A stretch of DNA of 27,000 nt from Bacillota bacterium (GTDB taxonomy: Bacteria > Bacillota > Clostridia > Lachnospirales > Lachnospiraceae), in contig JAEWYQ010000085.1 in the NCBI GenBank assembly GCA_023395555.1, forward strand, positions 1 through 27,000, read 5' to 3'. Position numbers and translations under genes: made by a program. Within the stretch, counting starts at the first letter, position 1. Each line of letters opens with the position of its first letter. Below, in pieces: positions 1-9,205 of this stretch. The notes under the pieces were generated by a model. That model saw only the letters and a program-made list of their open reading frames with translations. It ran no database searches and was not told the DNA's origin.

Positions 1-2
1 TT

Positions 3-545
3 CTTGCCTTAATTCAGAAATTGGTGGATCTGGATGATCATGCCGATATTATCATTGTGGATACTGGTGCGGGAATTACAGATTCTGTTCTTGAATTTGT
101 CGGTGCCAGCTCCGAGGTGCTGCTGGTTGCGACCCCGGAACCCACATCGATTACGGATGCTTATGCTTTAATGAAGAGTCTGAACCGAAAGACGGATATC
201 TCGCTGCAGGATACGGTAATTAAGGTGGTGGCCAACCGTACGGACAGCTACGAGGAAGGCAGGGAATTATATCATAAGCTGAGTATTGTAGTGAAGCGGT
301 TTCTGGACCTGAAACTGGAATATCTGGGGGCCTTGCCCCAGGAAAGCATTGTTTCCAAGGCCGTAATGAAACAGAAGCCTGTCATTGAATTATTCCCGAA
401 TTCGCAGTTTGCCAGGATTATCGGCAGCTTTGCCGGAATATTGTGTGAGAATGAGAATAATAATGTACAGAACCAGAAGGGGATTGCTCAGCTGTTTGCG
501 AATCTGCTGCGTTCCCGTATTAGAACAAAGGATAAGATACAATAA
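3..545 (+). CDS. flhG: FlhG (MinD-like ATPase, flagellar number regulator), 5'-truncated
   Basis: This is the C-terminal 180 residues of a MinD/ParA-type ATPase; the reading frame is already open at the window edge, so the start lies upstream. Visible family features are the hydrophobic strand ending in the switch motif IIIVDTGAGI, then VLLVATPEPTSITDAYALMK, the conserved MinD/FlhG segment after the Walker B region. The C-terminal part (VKRFLDLKLEYLGALPQES) is also typical of FlhG. In polar and peritrichous bacteria FlhG works with the SRP-like GTPase FlhF to set the number and place of flagella at the cytoplasmic membrane. The location directly upstream of a PilZ protein and cheB-cheA favours FlhG over cell-division MinD. 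The stop is 15 bp before the next gene, consistent with one operon. Confidence 0.88.
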   Translation, partial: LALIQKLVDLDDHADIIIVDTGAGITDSVLEFVGASSEVLLVATPEPTSITDAYALMKSLNRKTDISLQDTVIKVVANRTDSYEEGRELYHKLSIVVKRFLDLKLEYLGALPQESIVSKAVMKQKPVIELFPNSQFARIIGSFAGILCENENNNVQNQKGIAQLFANLLRSRIRTKDKIQ

Positions 546-560
546 AACCGGGGGTGTGAG

Positions 561-1322
561 ATGCTTCAGGAAATTATAGCAATAGGAGACAAAATAGATA
601 TCAGGGTGTTGGGAAAGAACGGAAAGCCGGTGCCGATAGGCAGAACCTATGTGAGCCAGCTGATCGATATTGTGGATCAGAACGTGCTTCACATAGCTGC
701 CCCCATGGCTTTGGGTAAAACCTTTCCTCTCCAGGTAGGAGAAAGCTACGAGCTTTGCTTTTATACGGAGAGGGGACTTTACCGGTGTAATTGCCAGGCG
801 GTCATTAATCGCAGGGATCAGAACACCATATCCACAGAGGTCAGAATAACGTCTAATCTGGAGAAGTTTCAGAGAAGACAGTATTACAGGCTGGAATGTG
901 TGAATGAGTTTGAATACCGGAATATGACGCTGGAAGAGCAGCTGCTGAAGAAAAAGCAGGAAGAATTGGGCGACAGGGATATAGAACGCCGGGAAAAAGT
1001 CGGCTCCAGGCTGAAGAAACTGGATGTTGGCTGGAGAAAAGGCTATATGACGGATATCAGCGGCGGCGGAGCAAAGTTCAGTTCCGAAGAACAGCTCCAG
1101 TCCGGTGACAGGCTTCAGATGAAGCTGTCGTTTATCGATCAGCCGGGGCCTGGAATCATGACACTGGGAGGCAGGATTGTGGCTTCCGAGCGAAATCTCA
1201 ATCGGACCGGGGTATATGAACACAGGGTACAATTTGATGACATTTCCCACAGGGAACGGGAGGCTTTAATTCGATACATATTTGAGCAGGAACGCTGGCG
1301 TATGAAGAATGAGAAGGGATAA
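561..1322 (+). CDS. PilZ-domain c-di-GMP effector, YcgR-like flagellar brake protein
   Basis: A protein of 253 residues with a YcgR-type N-terminal domain (about 1-100) and a C-terminal PilZ domain. The two c-di-GMP-binding signatures are present: R106-x3-R110 and D165-x-S167-x2-G170. About 55 residues separate them, more than in a minimal PilZ domain. The extra part is a highly charged, probably helical stretch (about 120-155, rich in E, K and R). Proteins of this family bind c-di-GMP and slow or block the flagellar motor, or act as general c-di-GMP receptors. A position between flhG and cheB supports a motility role. The start ATG at 561 follows a GGGGGTGTGAG ribosome binding site. Function is inferred from family and context; the partner in the motor cannot be read from sequence. 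Confidence 0.85.
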   Translation: MLQEIIAIGDKIDIRVLGKNGKPVPIGRTYVSQLIDIVDQNVLHIAAPMALGKTFPLQVGESYELCFYTERGLYRCNCQAVINRRDQNTISTEVRITSNLEKFQRRQYYRLECVNEFEYRNMTLEEQLLKKKQEELGDRDIERREKVGSRLKKLDVGWRKGYMTDISGGGAKFSSEEQLQSGDRLQMKLSFIDQPGPGIMTLGGRIVASERNLNRTGVYEHRVQFDDISHREREALIRYIFEQERWRMKNEKG

Positions 1323-1386
1323 TTCCTGCGTAAGGATTGATTGAAAGCGGTTTGCCGTGATTACCACTATGGGGGGAAGATTCCAC

Positions 1387-2577
1387 ATGAAGAAAAAAGT
1401 TTTGATAATAGATGACTCTGCACTTATGAGAAGGGTGCTCTCTGATATAATTAACTCAGACGGAAGATTCCAGGTAACCGGGACTGCAGCCGATGGTCTG
1501 GAGGGATTATATCTGCTGCTGAGCAGGGCGGAGGAATTTGATGCAATTCTGCTGGACATTAATATGCCCAGGATGAGCGGGATCGAATTGCTGGAGCAGT
1601 TGAAGGAACGGGGAATTACGGCTAAAATCATTATCGTCAGCACTATTGTGCGGGAGGATGCCCAAGAGACAATCCGGGCACTGGAACTGGGAGCCTTCGA
1701 TTTTGTTACAAAGCCGGAAAGCTATGTGAAGATACAGAGCAGTGCTTTCTATAGCCGTCTTCTGGAGTGCCTTGCCGCTGTCGCAGGAATGGGAGCCGGG
1801 GATAAGCCGGAGGCAGTAAAAGCCCCGGTACCGCGGCCCAAGGCGATTCCTCCTCTTCCGGCCAGAGATGCCGTTCCAAAGGCGGATGCGTTGGAAGCGA
1901 GCCTGAGAGCGGTCCGGGAAGCAGCCGGCAGGGAAGCGGCAGCCAGAGAAACGGTGATGTTCCCGGCAAAGGTGCCGCCGGAAGCTGTCCGAAGTACCGG
2001 CAAGCTGGTTGCGCTTGCGTGTTCCACCGGCGGACCGAAGGCTCTGCATACGGTGATCCCCAATCTGCCGGCTAATCTGGATGCGGCGGTGCTGGTGGTT
2101 CAGCACATGCCCGGAGGGTTTACCAAATCTCTGGCGGACAGGCTCAATGAGCTGAGCCCATTGACCGTAAAGGAGGCCGAAGACGGGGAAATCCTCACCA
2201 AGGGTACCGTGTATATTGCTAAGGGAGGATACCAGCTGCGCCTGAAGACGCTGGAGGATCATACCTGCCGTCTTTCTGTAATAAAGGAGCGGGCAAGGCA
2301 CGGTTTGCAGCCCTGTGCGGATATCATGTATGAATCTCTTGTGGATTCCGAATTCGGGCAGATTGTCTGCGTTGTTCTTACGGGAATGGGCGGAGATGGA
2401 ACCGCGGGAATCAAGCAGCTTGAAAGGACAAGAAATATTTACGTAATTGCTCAGAATGAAGAGACCAGCGTTGTCTATGGAATGCCGAAGGTGGTTAGGG
2501 ACGCGGGACTCGTGGATGAAGTGGTTGCATTGAATGAAGTGTCCGGTGCGATCATAAAGAATGTGGGGGTGTGCTAA
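1387..2577 (+). CDS. cheB: CheB, chemotaxis protein-glutamate methylesterase/deamidase
   Basis: A protein of 396 residues with an N-terminal receiver domain (about 1-125) and a C-terminal CheB methylesterase domain (about 205-396), joined by an Ala/Pro/Arg-rich linker. The phosphorylated aspartate is D57 (LLDINMP), and K105 or a nearby lysine in FVTKPES completes the receiver. The esterase triad is visible as S213 (CSTGGP), H240 (VQHMPGG) and D337 (MGGDGT). CheB removes methyl groups from receptor glutamates and so resets chemoreceptor sensitivity when CheA phosphorylates it. I chose ATG 1387, after a run of G at 1370-1376, rather than upstream in-frame codons, because the receiver domain begins right there (KKKVLIIDDS). 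The stop TAA touches the cheA start codon, so the two are probably translationally coupled. No CheR gene is in the window. Confidence 0.95.
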   Translation: MKKKVLIIDDSALMRRVLSDIINSDGRFQVTGTAADGLEGLYLLLSRAEEFDAILLDINMPRMSGIELLEQLKERGITAKIIIVSTIVREDAQETIRALELGAFDFVTKPESYVKIQSSAFYSRLLECLAAVAGMGAGDKPEAVKAPVPRPKAIPPLPARDAVPKADALEASLRAVREAAGREAAARETVMFPAKVPPEAVRSTGKLVALACSTGGPKALHTVIPNLPANLDAAVLVVQHMPGGFTKSLADRLNELSPLTVKEAEDGEILTKGTVYIAKGGYQLRLKTLEDHTCRLSVIKERARHGLQPCADIMYESLVDSEFGQIVCVVLTGMGGDGTAGIKQLERTRNIYVIAQNEETSVVYGMPKVVRDAGLVDEVVALNEVSGAIIKNVGVC

Positions 2578-4680
2578 ATGGACGTAAGTCAATATCTGGA
2601 GATATTTATCGAAGAAACGAAGGAGCATCTGCAAAGCCTGAACGAGCATCTTTTAATATTGGAGCGGGAGCCGGAGAACGAAGGAACCATTAATGAGATA
2701 TTCCGTGCCGCCCATTCCTTAAAGGGAATGGCAGGAACCATGGGTTATAAGAGAATGCAAAGAATGACCCATGATATGGAGAATGTATTTTCCGAGATTC
2801 GCAATGGCAGGATGAAGGTCTCCTCCGCGTTGGTGGATATTCTTTTTAAAGGGCTGGATGCCCTGGAAGGATATCTTGGCAATATCCAGGCCGAGGCCAA
2901 CGAAGGGGAAGAGGATAATGAGGATATTATCAATGCCCTGAATGTGATTCTTAATGAGGGTCTGGGTAAGACATCGGCTGTCCAACAGGCCGTGCCGGAG
3001 AAGAGCGGGGCAGGAGTGCAGGCGCAGAGCATCTCCGGTGCTTCCCCTGCGGACGGGAAGATGAAGTTTATCGGTGTTCCCATCGAGGAGCATGAGAAGA
3101 GGGCTATGGTCAAGGCCGGGATGCTGGGACTGAATGTAGTGGGACTTACGGTATACATTCAGGAATACTGTATGCTTAAAGGGGCAAGGGCCTTTATGGT
3201 GAACCGTACGCTGGAGGAGCTGGGAGAGATTATTAAATTGAATCCCAGCGCCCAGGACCTGGAGGATGAAAAATATGATTTTGATTATTCTGCCTTTGTA
3301 ATAACAAAGGAGACGCCGGAGAAGCTGGCCCAGGCCGCGTCCGGTGTATCCGAGGTCAAGGAGGTGGTGTCCGGCTATGTCCGCCTGCCTGATCATGAGG
3401 TGGCTGCCCTTACGCAGGAGCTGAAGCAGGAAGAGCTTGCTGCAACCCAGCCCAAGCAGCCGGCTAAGGATGCCGGATCGCTGAAGGCAGGAAGCGGCAC
3501 TGCCAAGCAGACGGCAAAGCCGGTTGCCAACCGGTCTGTGCGTGTGGATATTGACAAACTGGACGTACTTATGAATCTGGTCAGCGAGCTGATTATTGCC
3601 AAGAACGGTCTGATCTCCATCAGCAGCGGCAGGGAAATCATGGCTGACAGCAGTTTTCACGAGCAGATCGAATATCTGGAGCGTGTTACCACAAGCCTCC
3701 ATGAATCGGTAATGAAGACCAGAATGGTGCCTATTGAAAGTGTGGTGAACCGTTTCCCCAGAATGATCCGTGACCTGTCCAAGAACCTGGGCAAGGAGAT
3801 GGAGCTGTACATGACCGGTGAAGAAACAGAGCTGGATCGTACCGTAATTGACGAGATCGGTGATCCTCTGATGCATCTGCTGCGGAATGCTGCGGATCAT
3901 GGTCTGGAGAGCAATGAGGAAAGAAGCAGGAAGGGCAAGAATCCCGTTGGTTCCATTTATCTGGATGCTTATCAGGACGGCAACAATGTAGTAATCGAGG
4001 TAAGGGATGACGGCGGCGGCATTAATACGGAGAGGATCCGGCAGAAGGCAATCGAGAAGGGAACCCTTTCGGAGGAACAGGCCAAGGGCATGACGGATAA
4101 GGATATTATTGATATTCTCTTCCGGCCCAGCTTCTCCACTGCGGAAAAGGTTACGGATGTTTCCGGCCGCGGAGTAGGTCTGGATGTAGTTAAGACGAAG
4201 ATCGAGGCTCTTGGCGGTGAGATCGAGGCGAAGACACGCCTTGGCGAAGGCTCCAATTTTATCATTCGGCTGCCCCTTACCCTGGCGATTATCCAATCCC
4301 TGATGGTAATCATCGGAGGCGAGAAATATGCGCTTCCCTTGGGCAGTATCCAGACGGTGGAGAATATTCCGGTAGCGGAGGTAAAGACAATCCAGGGTAA
4401 AGAGGTCATTAATCTGAGAGGGACAGTTGTGCCTGTCATCCGCCTGGGTAATCTTTTGAACTGCCGGAAGCCGGAGGAGACGGTGGAAGAGCTGCTGGTG
4501 GTCATTGTCAAGAAGGGAGAACGCCTGGCCGGAATGGTAGTGGATGAATTGATGGGACAACAGGAAATTGTAATCAAGTCCATTGGAAAATACATCAAGA
4601 GTCATAAGATTATCAGCGGCGCCACCATTCTTGGCAACGGTGAGGTGGCTTTAATTCTTGATGTTAACTCCCTGGTATAG
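2578..4680 (+). CDS. cheA: CheA, chemotaxis sensor histidine kinase
   Basis: A full-length CheA of 700 residues. Domains in order: P1 HPt (1-130, phosphorylated H46 in AAHSLKGMAG), a P2 docking domain (about 160-275), a Q/K/A-rich linker (280-315), P3 dimerisation (about 320-390, VDKL-like start VDIDKLDVLMNLV), P4 HATPase (about 390-560, N-box H433..N437..D440H441, G-box D477-DGGG), and P5 CheW-like (about 565-700). CheA sits at the receptor array, autophosphorylates, and passes phosphate to CheY and CheB. It begins directly after the cheB stop codon; the ribosome binding site is the GGGGGTG inside the end of cheB. cheW follows after 78 bp. Everything visible is intact. Confidence 0.97.
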   Translation: MDVSQYLEIFIEETKEHLQSLNEHLLILEREPENEGTINEIFRAAHSLKGMAGTMGYKRMQRMTHDMENVFSEIRNGRMKVSSALVDILFKGLDALEGYLGNIQAEANEGEEDNEDIINALNVILNEGLGKTSAVQQAVPEKSGAGVQAQSISGASPADGKMKFIGVPIEEHEKRAMVKAGMLGLNVVGLTVYIQEYCMLKGARAFMVNRTLEELGEIIKLNPSAQDLEDEKYDFDYSAFVITKETPEKLAQAASGVSEVKEVVSGYVRLPDHEVAALTQELKQEELAATQPKQPAKDAGSLKAGSGTAKQTAKPVANRSVRVDIDKLDVLMNLVSELIIAKNGLISISSGREIMADSSFHEQIEYLERVTTSLHESVMKTRMVPIESVVNRFPRMIRDLSKNLGKEMELYMTGEETELDRTVIDEIGDPLMHLLRNAADHGLESNEERSRKGKNPVGSIYLDAYQDGNNVVIEVRDDGGGINTERIRQKAIEKGTLSEEQAKGMTDKDIIDILFRPSFSTAEKVTDVSGRGVGLDVVKTKIEALGGEIEAKTRLGEGSNFIIRLPLTLAIIQSLMVIIGGEKYALPLGSIQTVENIPVAEVKTIQGKEVINLRGTVVPVIRLGNLLNCRKPEETVEELLVVIVKKGERLAGMVVDELMGQQEIVIKSIGKYIKSHKIISGATILGNGEVALILDVNSLV

Positions 4681-4758
4681 AAGCAGCGCTGAGTTGGTTT
4701 TAAACATTTCAATATAACCTATGATTAGGAGCTGCCTGACGGCAGTATGGAGGTTGCT

Positions 4759-5217
4759 ATGGCTACGGATATGAAACAGTTTATCATTGCATATCTGGAT
4801 AAGGATCAGTATGGTATTGATATCAACTATATCGACAATATTATCGTTATGCAGAGTATTACCAGAATTCCCAAGGCCCAGAGCTGGTTCCAGGGAGTGA
4901 TTAACCTGAGAGGGGAGATCGTCCCGGTGATGAGTCTGTGCAAAAGACTGGGAAAGGAGGAAACACCCTGTACCTCCAGTTCCAGAATTATCATTGTCCG
5001 TCCTGACAGTCAGGCGGCGCCGGTGGGAATTATTGTGGATTCCGTCAAAGAGGTAATCACGCTGGAACCTGGTGCAATTGAGAAAATAAATTATGAGGAA
5101 CAGGATGAAAAGGCTAATTACAGCATCGGCATCGGCAAATATGGTGCGGAGCTGGTTAATCTTTTGAATATTCCCAATATTGTAATTGAAAAGGATGGTA
5201 ACGCAAGGAAGGAATAG
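4759..5217 (+). CDS. cheW: CheW, chemotaxis coupling protein
   Basis: A protein of 152 residues made of a single CheW domain. It contains the typical segment QGVINLRGEIVPVMSL around residues 45-60 and a C-terminal strand region (KYGAELVNLLNI). CheW links chemoreceptors to CheA in the signalling array. Two in-frame ATG codons compete. The one at 4759 has GGAGG at 4749-4753 with 5-nt spacing, while the one at 4747 overlaps that same site, so 4759 is preferred. cheC follows 26 bp downstream. The domain matches the P5 domain of the adjacent CheA, as expected for binding partners. Confidence 0.95.
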   Translation: MATDMKQFIIAYLDKDQYGIDINYIDNIIVMQSITRIPKAQSWFQGVINLRGEIVPVMSLCKRLGKEETPCTSSSRIIIVRPDSQAAPVGIIVDSVKEVITLEPGAIEKINYEEQDEKANYSIGIGKYGAELVNLLNIPNIVIEKDGNARKE

Positions 5218-5243
5218 GCTACATAGAAGGAGGTGCAGGCACG

Positions 5244-5861
5244 GTGTCCCGTTTGGATATTAATCAAATCGATAATATGCAATACGACGTACTGAGAGAG
5301 ATCGGCAATATAGGAGCAGGGAATGCCACAACAGCCCTCTCACAACTGATAAATTCAAAAATTGATATGAAGGTACCCAAGGTTGACTTATTGGAGTTCA
5401 AGGAGCTGTCGGAGATTGTCGGCGGTGCGGAGAATCTGGTTGCAGGCATTTTGTTTACCCTGGAGGGCCAGATTCAGGGGATGATGATGTTTATGCTGGA
5501 TCTGCCGGCATCAAAGCATCTGGTGACTTCTCTCATGGGCAATACGGAGGATCATTCTGAGGAATTCAGTGAAATGGAACTGTCGGCACTGAACGAGATT
5601 GGGAATATTATTGCCGGCGCTTACCTGTCCTCGCTCTCGACTTTGACAAACATCGTTATTACTGCCAGTATTCCCTACCTGGCAATTGACATGGCAGGTG
5701 CAATCTTAAGCGTGCCCGCCATTGAGTTTGGTAAAATCGGAGATAAGGCATTGCTGATTGAGACGGAATTTGTAGATGACAATAAGGCAGTAAATGGATT
5801 TTTTATATTAATTCCGACGATTGATTCATATGGAGTAATTCTATCTTCCCTGGGGTTATAA
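5244..5861 (+). CDS. cheC: CheC, CheY-P phosphatase
   Basis: A protein of 205 residues of the CheC/CheX/FliY phosphatase family. Both pseudo-symmetric active-site helices are present: REIGNIGAGNATTALS near residue 17 and LNEIGNIIAGAYLSSL near residue 113, each with the E-x2-N signature. This double-site form is classical CheC rather than single-site CheX. CheC removes phosphate from CheY-P and binds CheD. GTG is the only plausible start in the right place, preceded by AAGGAGGTG at 5227-5235. cheD follows after 9 bp, the usual CheC-CheD pair in Firmicutes. It works in the adaptation arm of the pathway encoded by its neighbours. Confidence 0.95.
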   Translation: MSRLDINQIDNMQYDVLREIGNIGAGNATTALSQLINSKIDMKVPKVDLLEFKELSEIVGGAENLVAGILFTLEGQIQGMMMFMLDLPASKHLVTSLMGNTEDHSEEFSEMELSALNEIGNIIAGAYLSSLSTLTNIVITASIPYLAIDMAGAILSVPAIEFGKIGDKALLIETEFVDDNKAVNGFFILIPTIDSYGVILSSLGL

Positions 5862-5870
5862 GGTGAGTTC

Positions 5871-6356
5871 ATGAACGAAATGATAAAGGTAGGGATGGCA
5901 GATTTAAACGTATGTATCTCACCCAATGCAATTACAACATTAGGTTTAGGTTCCTGCGTAGGCATTGTACTATATGATCCGGTGAAGAAAATAGCCGGAA
6001 TGGTACATATCATGCTTCCTGACAGTACAAAGATATTAAATAATGAAAATAAAGCCAAATTTGCCGATACCGGAATTGATCTGCTGATTAAGCGTATGGC
6101 GGAGATTGGAGCGGACCGGAGGGTTTTGATTGCCAAGATTGCAGGCGGAGCCCAGATGTTTGCTTTTGGAAGCAACAATGACATGATGCGGATTGGCGAC
6201 CGGAACGTGGAGGCCACCAAACTGAAGCTGGGCCAGCTTGGAATCAGAATTATGGCGGAGGATACCGGTGCCAATTATGGCCGGACAGTTGAATTCTATC
6301 CGGAGACGGGGGCGCTTCTGATTAAGTCGGTAGGTAAGGACAAGAAAGTCCTTTAG
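5871..6356 (+). CDS. cheD: CheD, chemoreceptor glutamine deamidase
   Basis: A protein of 161 residues matching CheD. The catalytic cysteine is C29 in LGLGSCVGIVLYD and the catalytic histidine is H46 in GMVHIMLP; both motifs are intact. CheD deamidates selected receptor glutamines and forms a complex with CheC that stimulates the CheC phosphatase. The start ATG follows AAGGTGAG, and the gap to cheC is 9 bp. The gene sits where it does in the Bacillus fla/che operon, between cheC and sigD, with one extra small gene in between here. Confidence 0.95.
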   Translation: MNEMIKVGMADLNVCISPNAITTLGLGSCVGIVLYDPVKKIAGMVHIMLPDSTKILNNENKAKFADTGIDLLIKRMAEIGADRRVLIAKIAGGAQMFAFGSNNDMMRIGDRNVEATKLKLGQLGIRIMAEDTGANYGRTVEFYPETGALLIKSVGKDKKVL

Positions 6357-6410
6357 GAGAAGGAACTCCTTTAGGGAAAATAATATTTTAGGAAAATGGC
6401 GGGTGATACG

Positions 6411-6659
6411 ATGAAGGAAAGATACATTCCGGCTCTCATAATGCTGATTGCCGGTGCCATAACCAGCATCCTCAACATTGTAAATAAGGTGGAGACAGCA
6501 GAAGGCTTAAAAAGGCTGCTCCTGGTGCTGTTTTTATTTTATATTGCAGGTTTAGTTGTAAAGGGCATCATCGTAAAGACGGTCATCAATGCTCCCGGAA
6601 AGGAAGAAGCCGCTGCCGAAGGGGAAGAGGAAGGAAGCGAAGACAGAGAAAGGAATTAA
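6411..6659 (+). CDS. Small two-helix membrane protein, unknown function
   Basis: A protein of about 82 residues with two hydrophobic helices (approximately residues 6-23 and 35-55, separated by a short polar loop) and a strongly acidic tail rich in E, G and A. I do not recognise a family. The start could be ATG 6396 (giving 87 residues) or ATG 6411; the latter is preferred because GCGGGTGA lies 6 nt upstream and the protein then begins MKERYIP, a typical cytoplasmic lead-in before a membrane helix. It lies between cheD and the flagellar sigma factor, so it is co-transcribed with motility genes. No function should be assumed from that alone. Confidence 0.7.
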   Translation: MKERYIPALIMLIAGAITSILNIVNKVETAEGLKRLLLVLFLFYIAGLVVKGIIVKTVINAPGKEEAAAEGEEEGSEDRERN

Positions 6660-6718
6660 CGCACCAATTCCTTGAACATAGTTCTGCATAATACGTAAGA
6701 ACAGTTTTTGGAGGTACA

Positions 6719-7486
6719 ATGAACGCGGAAGGGAAACAAAAACTATGGGAAGCTTATGCGGAGAAAAGAACCCCTGAGCTTCAGGAGAAGATTATAATTG
6801 AATATGCGGGCCTCGTAAAGCTGGTTGCCGGACGTCTCAGCATGTATCTGGGATATAATGTGGAATATGACGATCTGGTTGGATACGGAACCTTCGGGTT
6901 AATTGATGCGGTGGACAAGTTTGATCCTGCCAAGGGAGTAAAATTTGAGACCTATGCTTCTCTGCGGATTCGCGGTGCGATTCTGGATCAGATCAGAAAA
7001 ATGGATTGGATTCCAAGGAGCATTCGTCAGAAGCAGAGAAGAATTGACGTGGCTTACCAGAGCCTGGAGCAGAAATATGGGCGGATGGCCAGTGACGAAG
7101 AAATTGCCGCCGAGCTGGAGATATCGGTGGATGAATTTGAGAACTGGCAGAATCAGACCAAGGTGACCAATGTGATTTCTCTGGATGAATTTATGGAGCA
7201 GGGATCGGAGGTCAGAGTAGAGCAGAATCTCACGGCGGAGTTTGACCAGCCGGATAAAATTGTGGAGAAACAGGCGCTGAAGGAGCTGCTGGTCAAAACC
7301 CTTGAGACCTTGACAGAGAAGGAGAAAAAGGTCATCGTTCTCTATTATTATGAGGAACTGACCTTGAAGGAGATCAGCCGGATCCTGGAGGTATCCGAGT
7401 CCCGGATATCCCAGCTGCATACGAAGGCACTGCAGAAGATGAAGCTGCGTCTGGGAAGCAATATAGAGGTTTTTAACGGATTTTAA
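6719..7486 (+). CDS. sigD: Flagellar sigma factor SigD/FliA (sigma-28 family)
   Basis: A protein of 255 residues of the FliA/WhiG sigma-70 subfamily. Region 2 is seen at about residues 25-95 (YDDLVGYGTFGLIDAVDKFD, then FETYASLRIRGAILDQIRKM with the -10-binding residues and the following WIPRS). Region 3 is at about 105-150. Region 4 is at about 195-245 with the helix-turn-helix LTLKEISRILEVSESRISQL. It directs RNA polymerase to late flagellar and chemotaxis promoters and is normally held by the anti-sigma factor FlgM, which is not in this window. The start has a strong GGAGGT site 4 nt upstream. Position after cheC-cheD is the same as in Bacillus. Confidence 0.95.
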   Translation: MNAEGKQKLWEAYAEKRTPELQEKIIIEYAGLVKLVAGRLSMYLGYNVEYDDLVGYGTFGLIDAVDKFDPAKGVKFETYASLRIRGAILDQIRKMDWIPRSIRQKQRRIDVAYQSLEQKYGRMASDEEIAAELEISVDEFENWQNQTKVTNVISLDEFMEQGSEVRVEQNLTAEFDQPDKIVEKQALKELLVKTLETLTEKEKKVIVLYYYEELTLKEISRILEVSESRISQLHTKALQKMKLRLGSNIEVFNGF

Positions 7487-7587
7487 AAGGAGTTAAGTTA
7501 ACAGGCAGCGGATTGATGATACAATTTGCTGTGCAAAGATTGTGCCGGCATCCGGATTCACGGAGTCCCGGCAGAATGGAGAGTGGA

Positions 7588-9189
7588 ATGAACAGTAGGA
7601 ATGGTTTCTTTCAGATTGTGGTAAAGCAGGATGGAACATATTTAAAGCTATATGCTGCCGAACAAGGCGGAGAGGCTGTTTCTTACGAGGAAATCAGTAA
7701 ATACCTTATGGACAGGAACATCTTTGAATATGACAAGCTTGCGATCGGACGGGCTCTGACGGCGAATGAGGAGGATGAAGTGAGGATTGCCGAAGCGCTG
7801 ACAATCATCCTTGACGAGACGGTTCGCGTGACTATCTCGGAAGACCGGATGTACGCCGTGGCGAGATTCTATCCTCCCTCGGACGGCGGAAAGCTGATGG
7901 AAAAAGATGATATTGTCTCTATGCTGGTAAGGTCAGGTGTCAAATACGGACTGAACGAGGAGGCTATTGAAAATTATCTGAAAGACCGGCGGTATTGTAC
8001 GAATTATATCCTTGCAAGGGCGACTTTTCCGGTACAAGGGCATGATGCAACAATTACATATCATTTTAATACGAATCTGACCCAGAAGCCGAAGAGAAAT
8101 GAAGACGGATCAGTTGATTTTCATCAGCTGGATCTCATTAGCCATTGCAGTAAGAATCAGTTGCTGGCAACGCTGGATCCCATGGATCCGGGAAAGCCGG
8201 GTATTGATGTCTGCGGTACGGTGCTTCGTCCGAATAAAGTGACGAATAGAGTGCTTCGTCATGGCAAGAATGTTTTTCTGTCCGAGGATGGATTAAAAAT
8301 GTATTCCAAGGTAGACGGGCATGTCAGCCTGGTGGACGGCAGGGTGTTTGTGTCGGACAGCCTTGAGGTGGCGGCTGATGTGGATGCCTCTACGGGAGAT
8401 ATTGACTATGAGGGAAATGTTATAGTGAAAGGGAATGTCATCACCGGTTTTTCCATAAGAGCCAAGGGAAATGTAGAGGTGAACGGCGTTGTTGAGGGAG
8501 CCTATATCGAAGCAGGGGGACAGATCGTTCTTAAGCGCGGTATGCAGGGCATGAATAAGGGTGTTCTGCGGGCTAATGGTAATATTATTACTAAATTTAT
8601 CGAAAATGCGGAAGTAGTGGCCGGGGGCCATGTTTCAACGGAATCGATTCTTCACAGCAAGGTATCTGCCAAGGGAGATGTGATAGTAGGCGGTAAGAGA
8701 GGCTTTGTCACAGGCGGTGAGATTCGTTCCGCTACGATGATTTCTGTTAAGACAGCCGGTTCCCAGATGGGAACATCCACCCTGCTGGAGGTTGGAATAG
8801 AGCCGAAGATATTGGAGGAATTTCGTTTACTTGAGAAAAAGATCGCATCCATGATGGCGGATAAGGAGAGGCTGGCCCAGGCTTTGGTCATGTTTCGCAA
8901 GAGGATTTCCTCAGGTGCCCAGCTTACAGAGGATAAGAGAGAGTATCTGAAGCAGGTGACTCAGAATAATATTCTGCTGGAGATGCAGATCAAGGAAGCC
9001 AGAAAACGTTATGAGGATTTGAAGATTGACGTTGACAGCAATACATCGGGTGTTATTAAGATATCTGATATTGTCTATCCCGGAACAAAGATTGTAATAG
9101 CGAATGTGATGTATTTTATTCGGGAAGAGACACATCACAGCAAATTTGTAAGAGACAGGGCTGATATTAAAGTGATTCCGCTGATGTGA
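7588..9189 (+). CDS. FapA/DUF342 family protein
   Basis: A DUF342 (FapA, 'flagellar assembly protein A') protein of about 533 residues. The N-terminal part contains the alpha/beta domain. The middle (about 170-400) is a glycine-rich right-handed parallel beta-helix with repeated V-x-V-x-G-x-V turns (GNVIVKGNVITGF, AKGNVEVNGVVEGA). The C-terminal part (about 410-500) is a charged coiled coil. The family is common in Firmicutes next to sigD and is linked to motility and cell envelope; biochemical function is not firmly known. I chose ATG 7588 with GGAGAG just upstream. Earlier in-frame ATGs at 7513 and 7576 give a basic, unmatched N-terminal extension of up to 25 residues. Confidence 0.8.
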   Translation: MNSRNGFFQIVVKQDGTYLKLYAAEQGGEAVSYEEISKYLMDRNIFEYDKLAIGRALTANEEDEVRIAEALTIILDETVRVTISEDRMYAVARFYPPSDGGKLMEKDDIVSMLVRSGVKYGLNEEAIENYLKDRRYCTNYILARATFPVQGHDATITYHFNTNLTQKPKRNEDGSVDFHQLDLISHCSKNQLLATLDPMDPGKPGIDVCGTVLRPNKVTNRVLRHGKNVFLSEDGLKMYSKVDGHVSLVDGRVFVSDSLEVAADVDASTGDIDYEGNVIVKGNVITGFSIRAKGNVEVNGVVEGAYIEAGGQIVLKRGMQGMNKGVLRANGNIITKFIENAEVVAGGHVSTESILHSKVSAKGDVIVGGKRGFVTGGEIRSATMISVKTAGSQMGTSTLLEVGIEPKILEEFRLLEKKIASMMADKERLAQALVMFRKRISSGAQLTEDKREYLKQVTQNNILLEMQIKEARKRYEDLKIDVDSNTSGVIKISDIVYPGTKIVIANVMYFIREETHHSKFVRDRADIKVIPLM

Positions 9190-9205
9190 GGAACGGAGGG
9201 AGCAT

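Noticed and set aside
390..2649. Long minus-strand frames opposite flhG, the PilZ gene and cheB
   Set aside because: All are complementary to well-supported genes in a dense plus-strand operon; no conserved motifs and no start signals.
2719..4605. A long open frame on the minus strand opposite cheA (about 628 codons)
   Set aside because: It is exactly antiparallel to an intact CheA with all domains, has no ribosome binding site and a composition unlike a real protein (many H, Q and L). It is a by-product of codon use in cheA.
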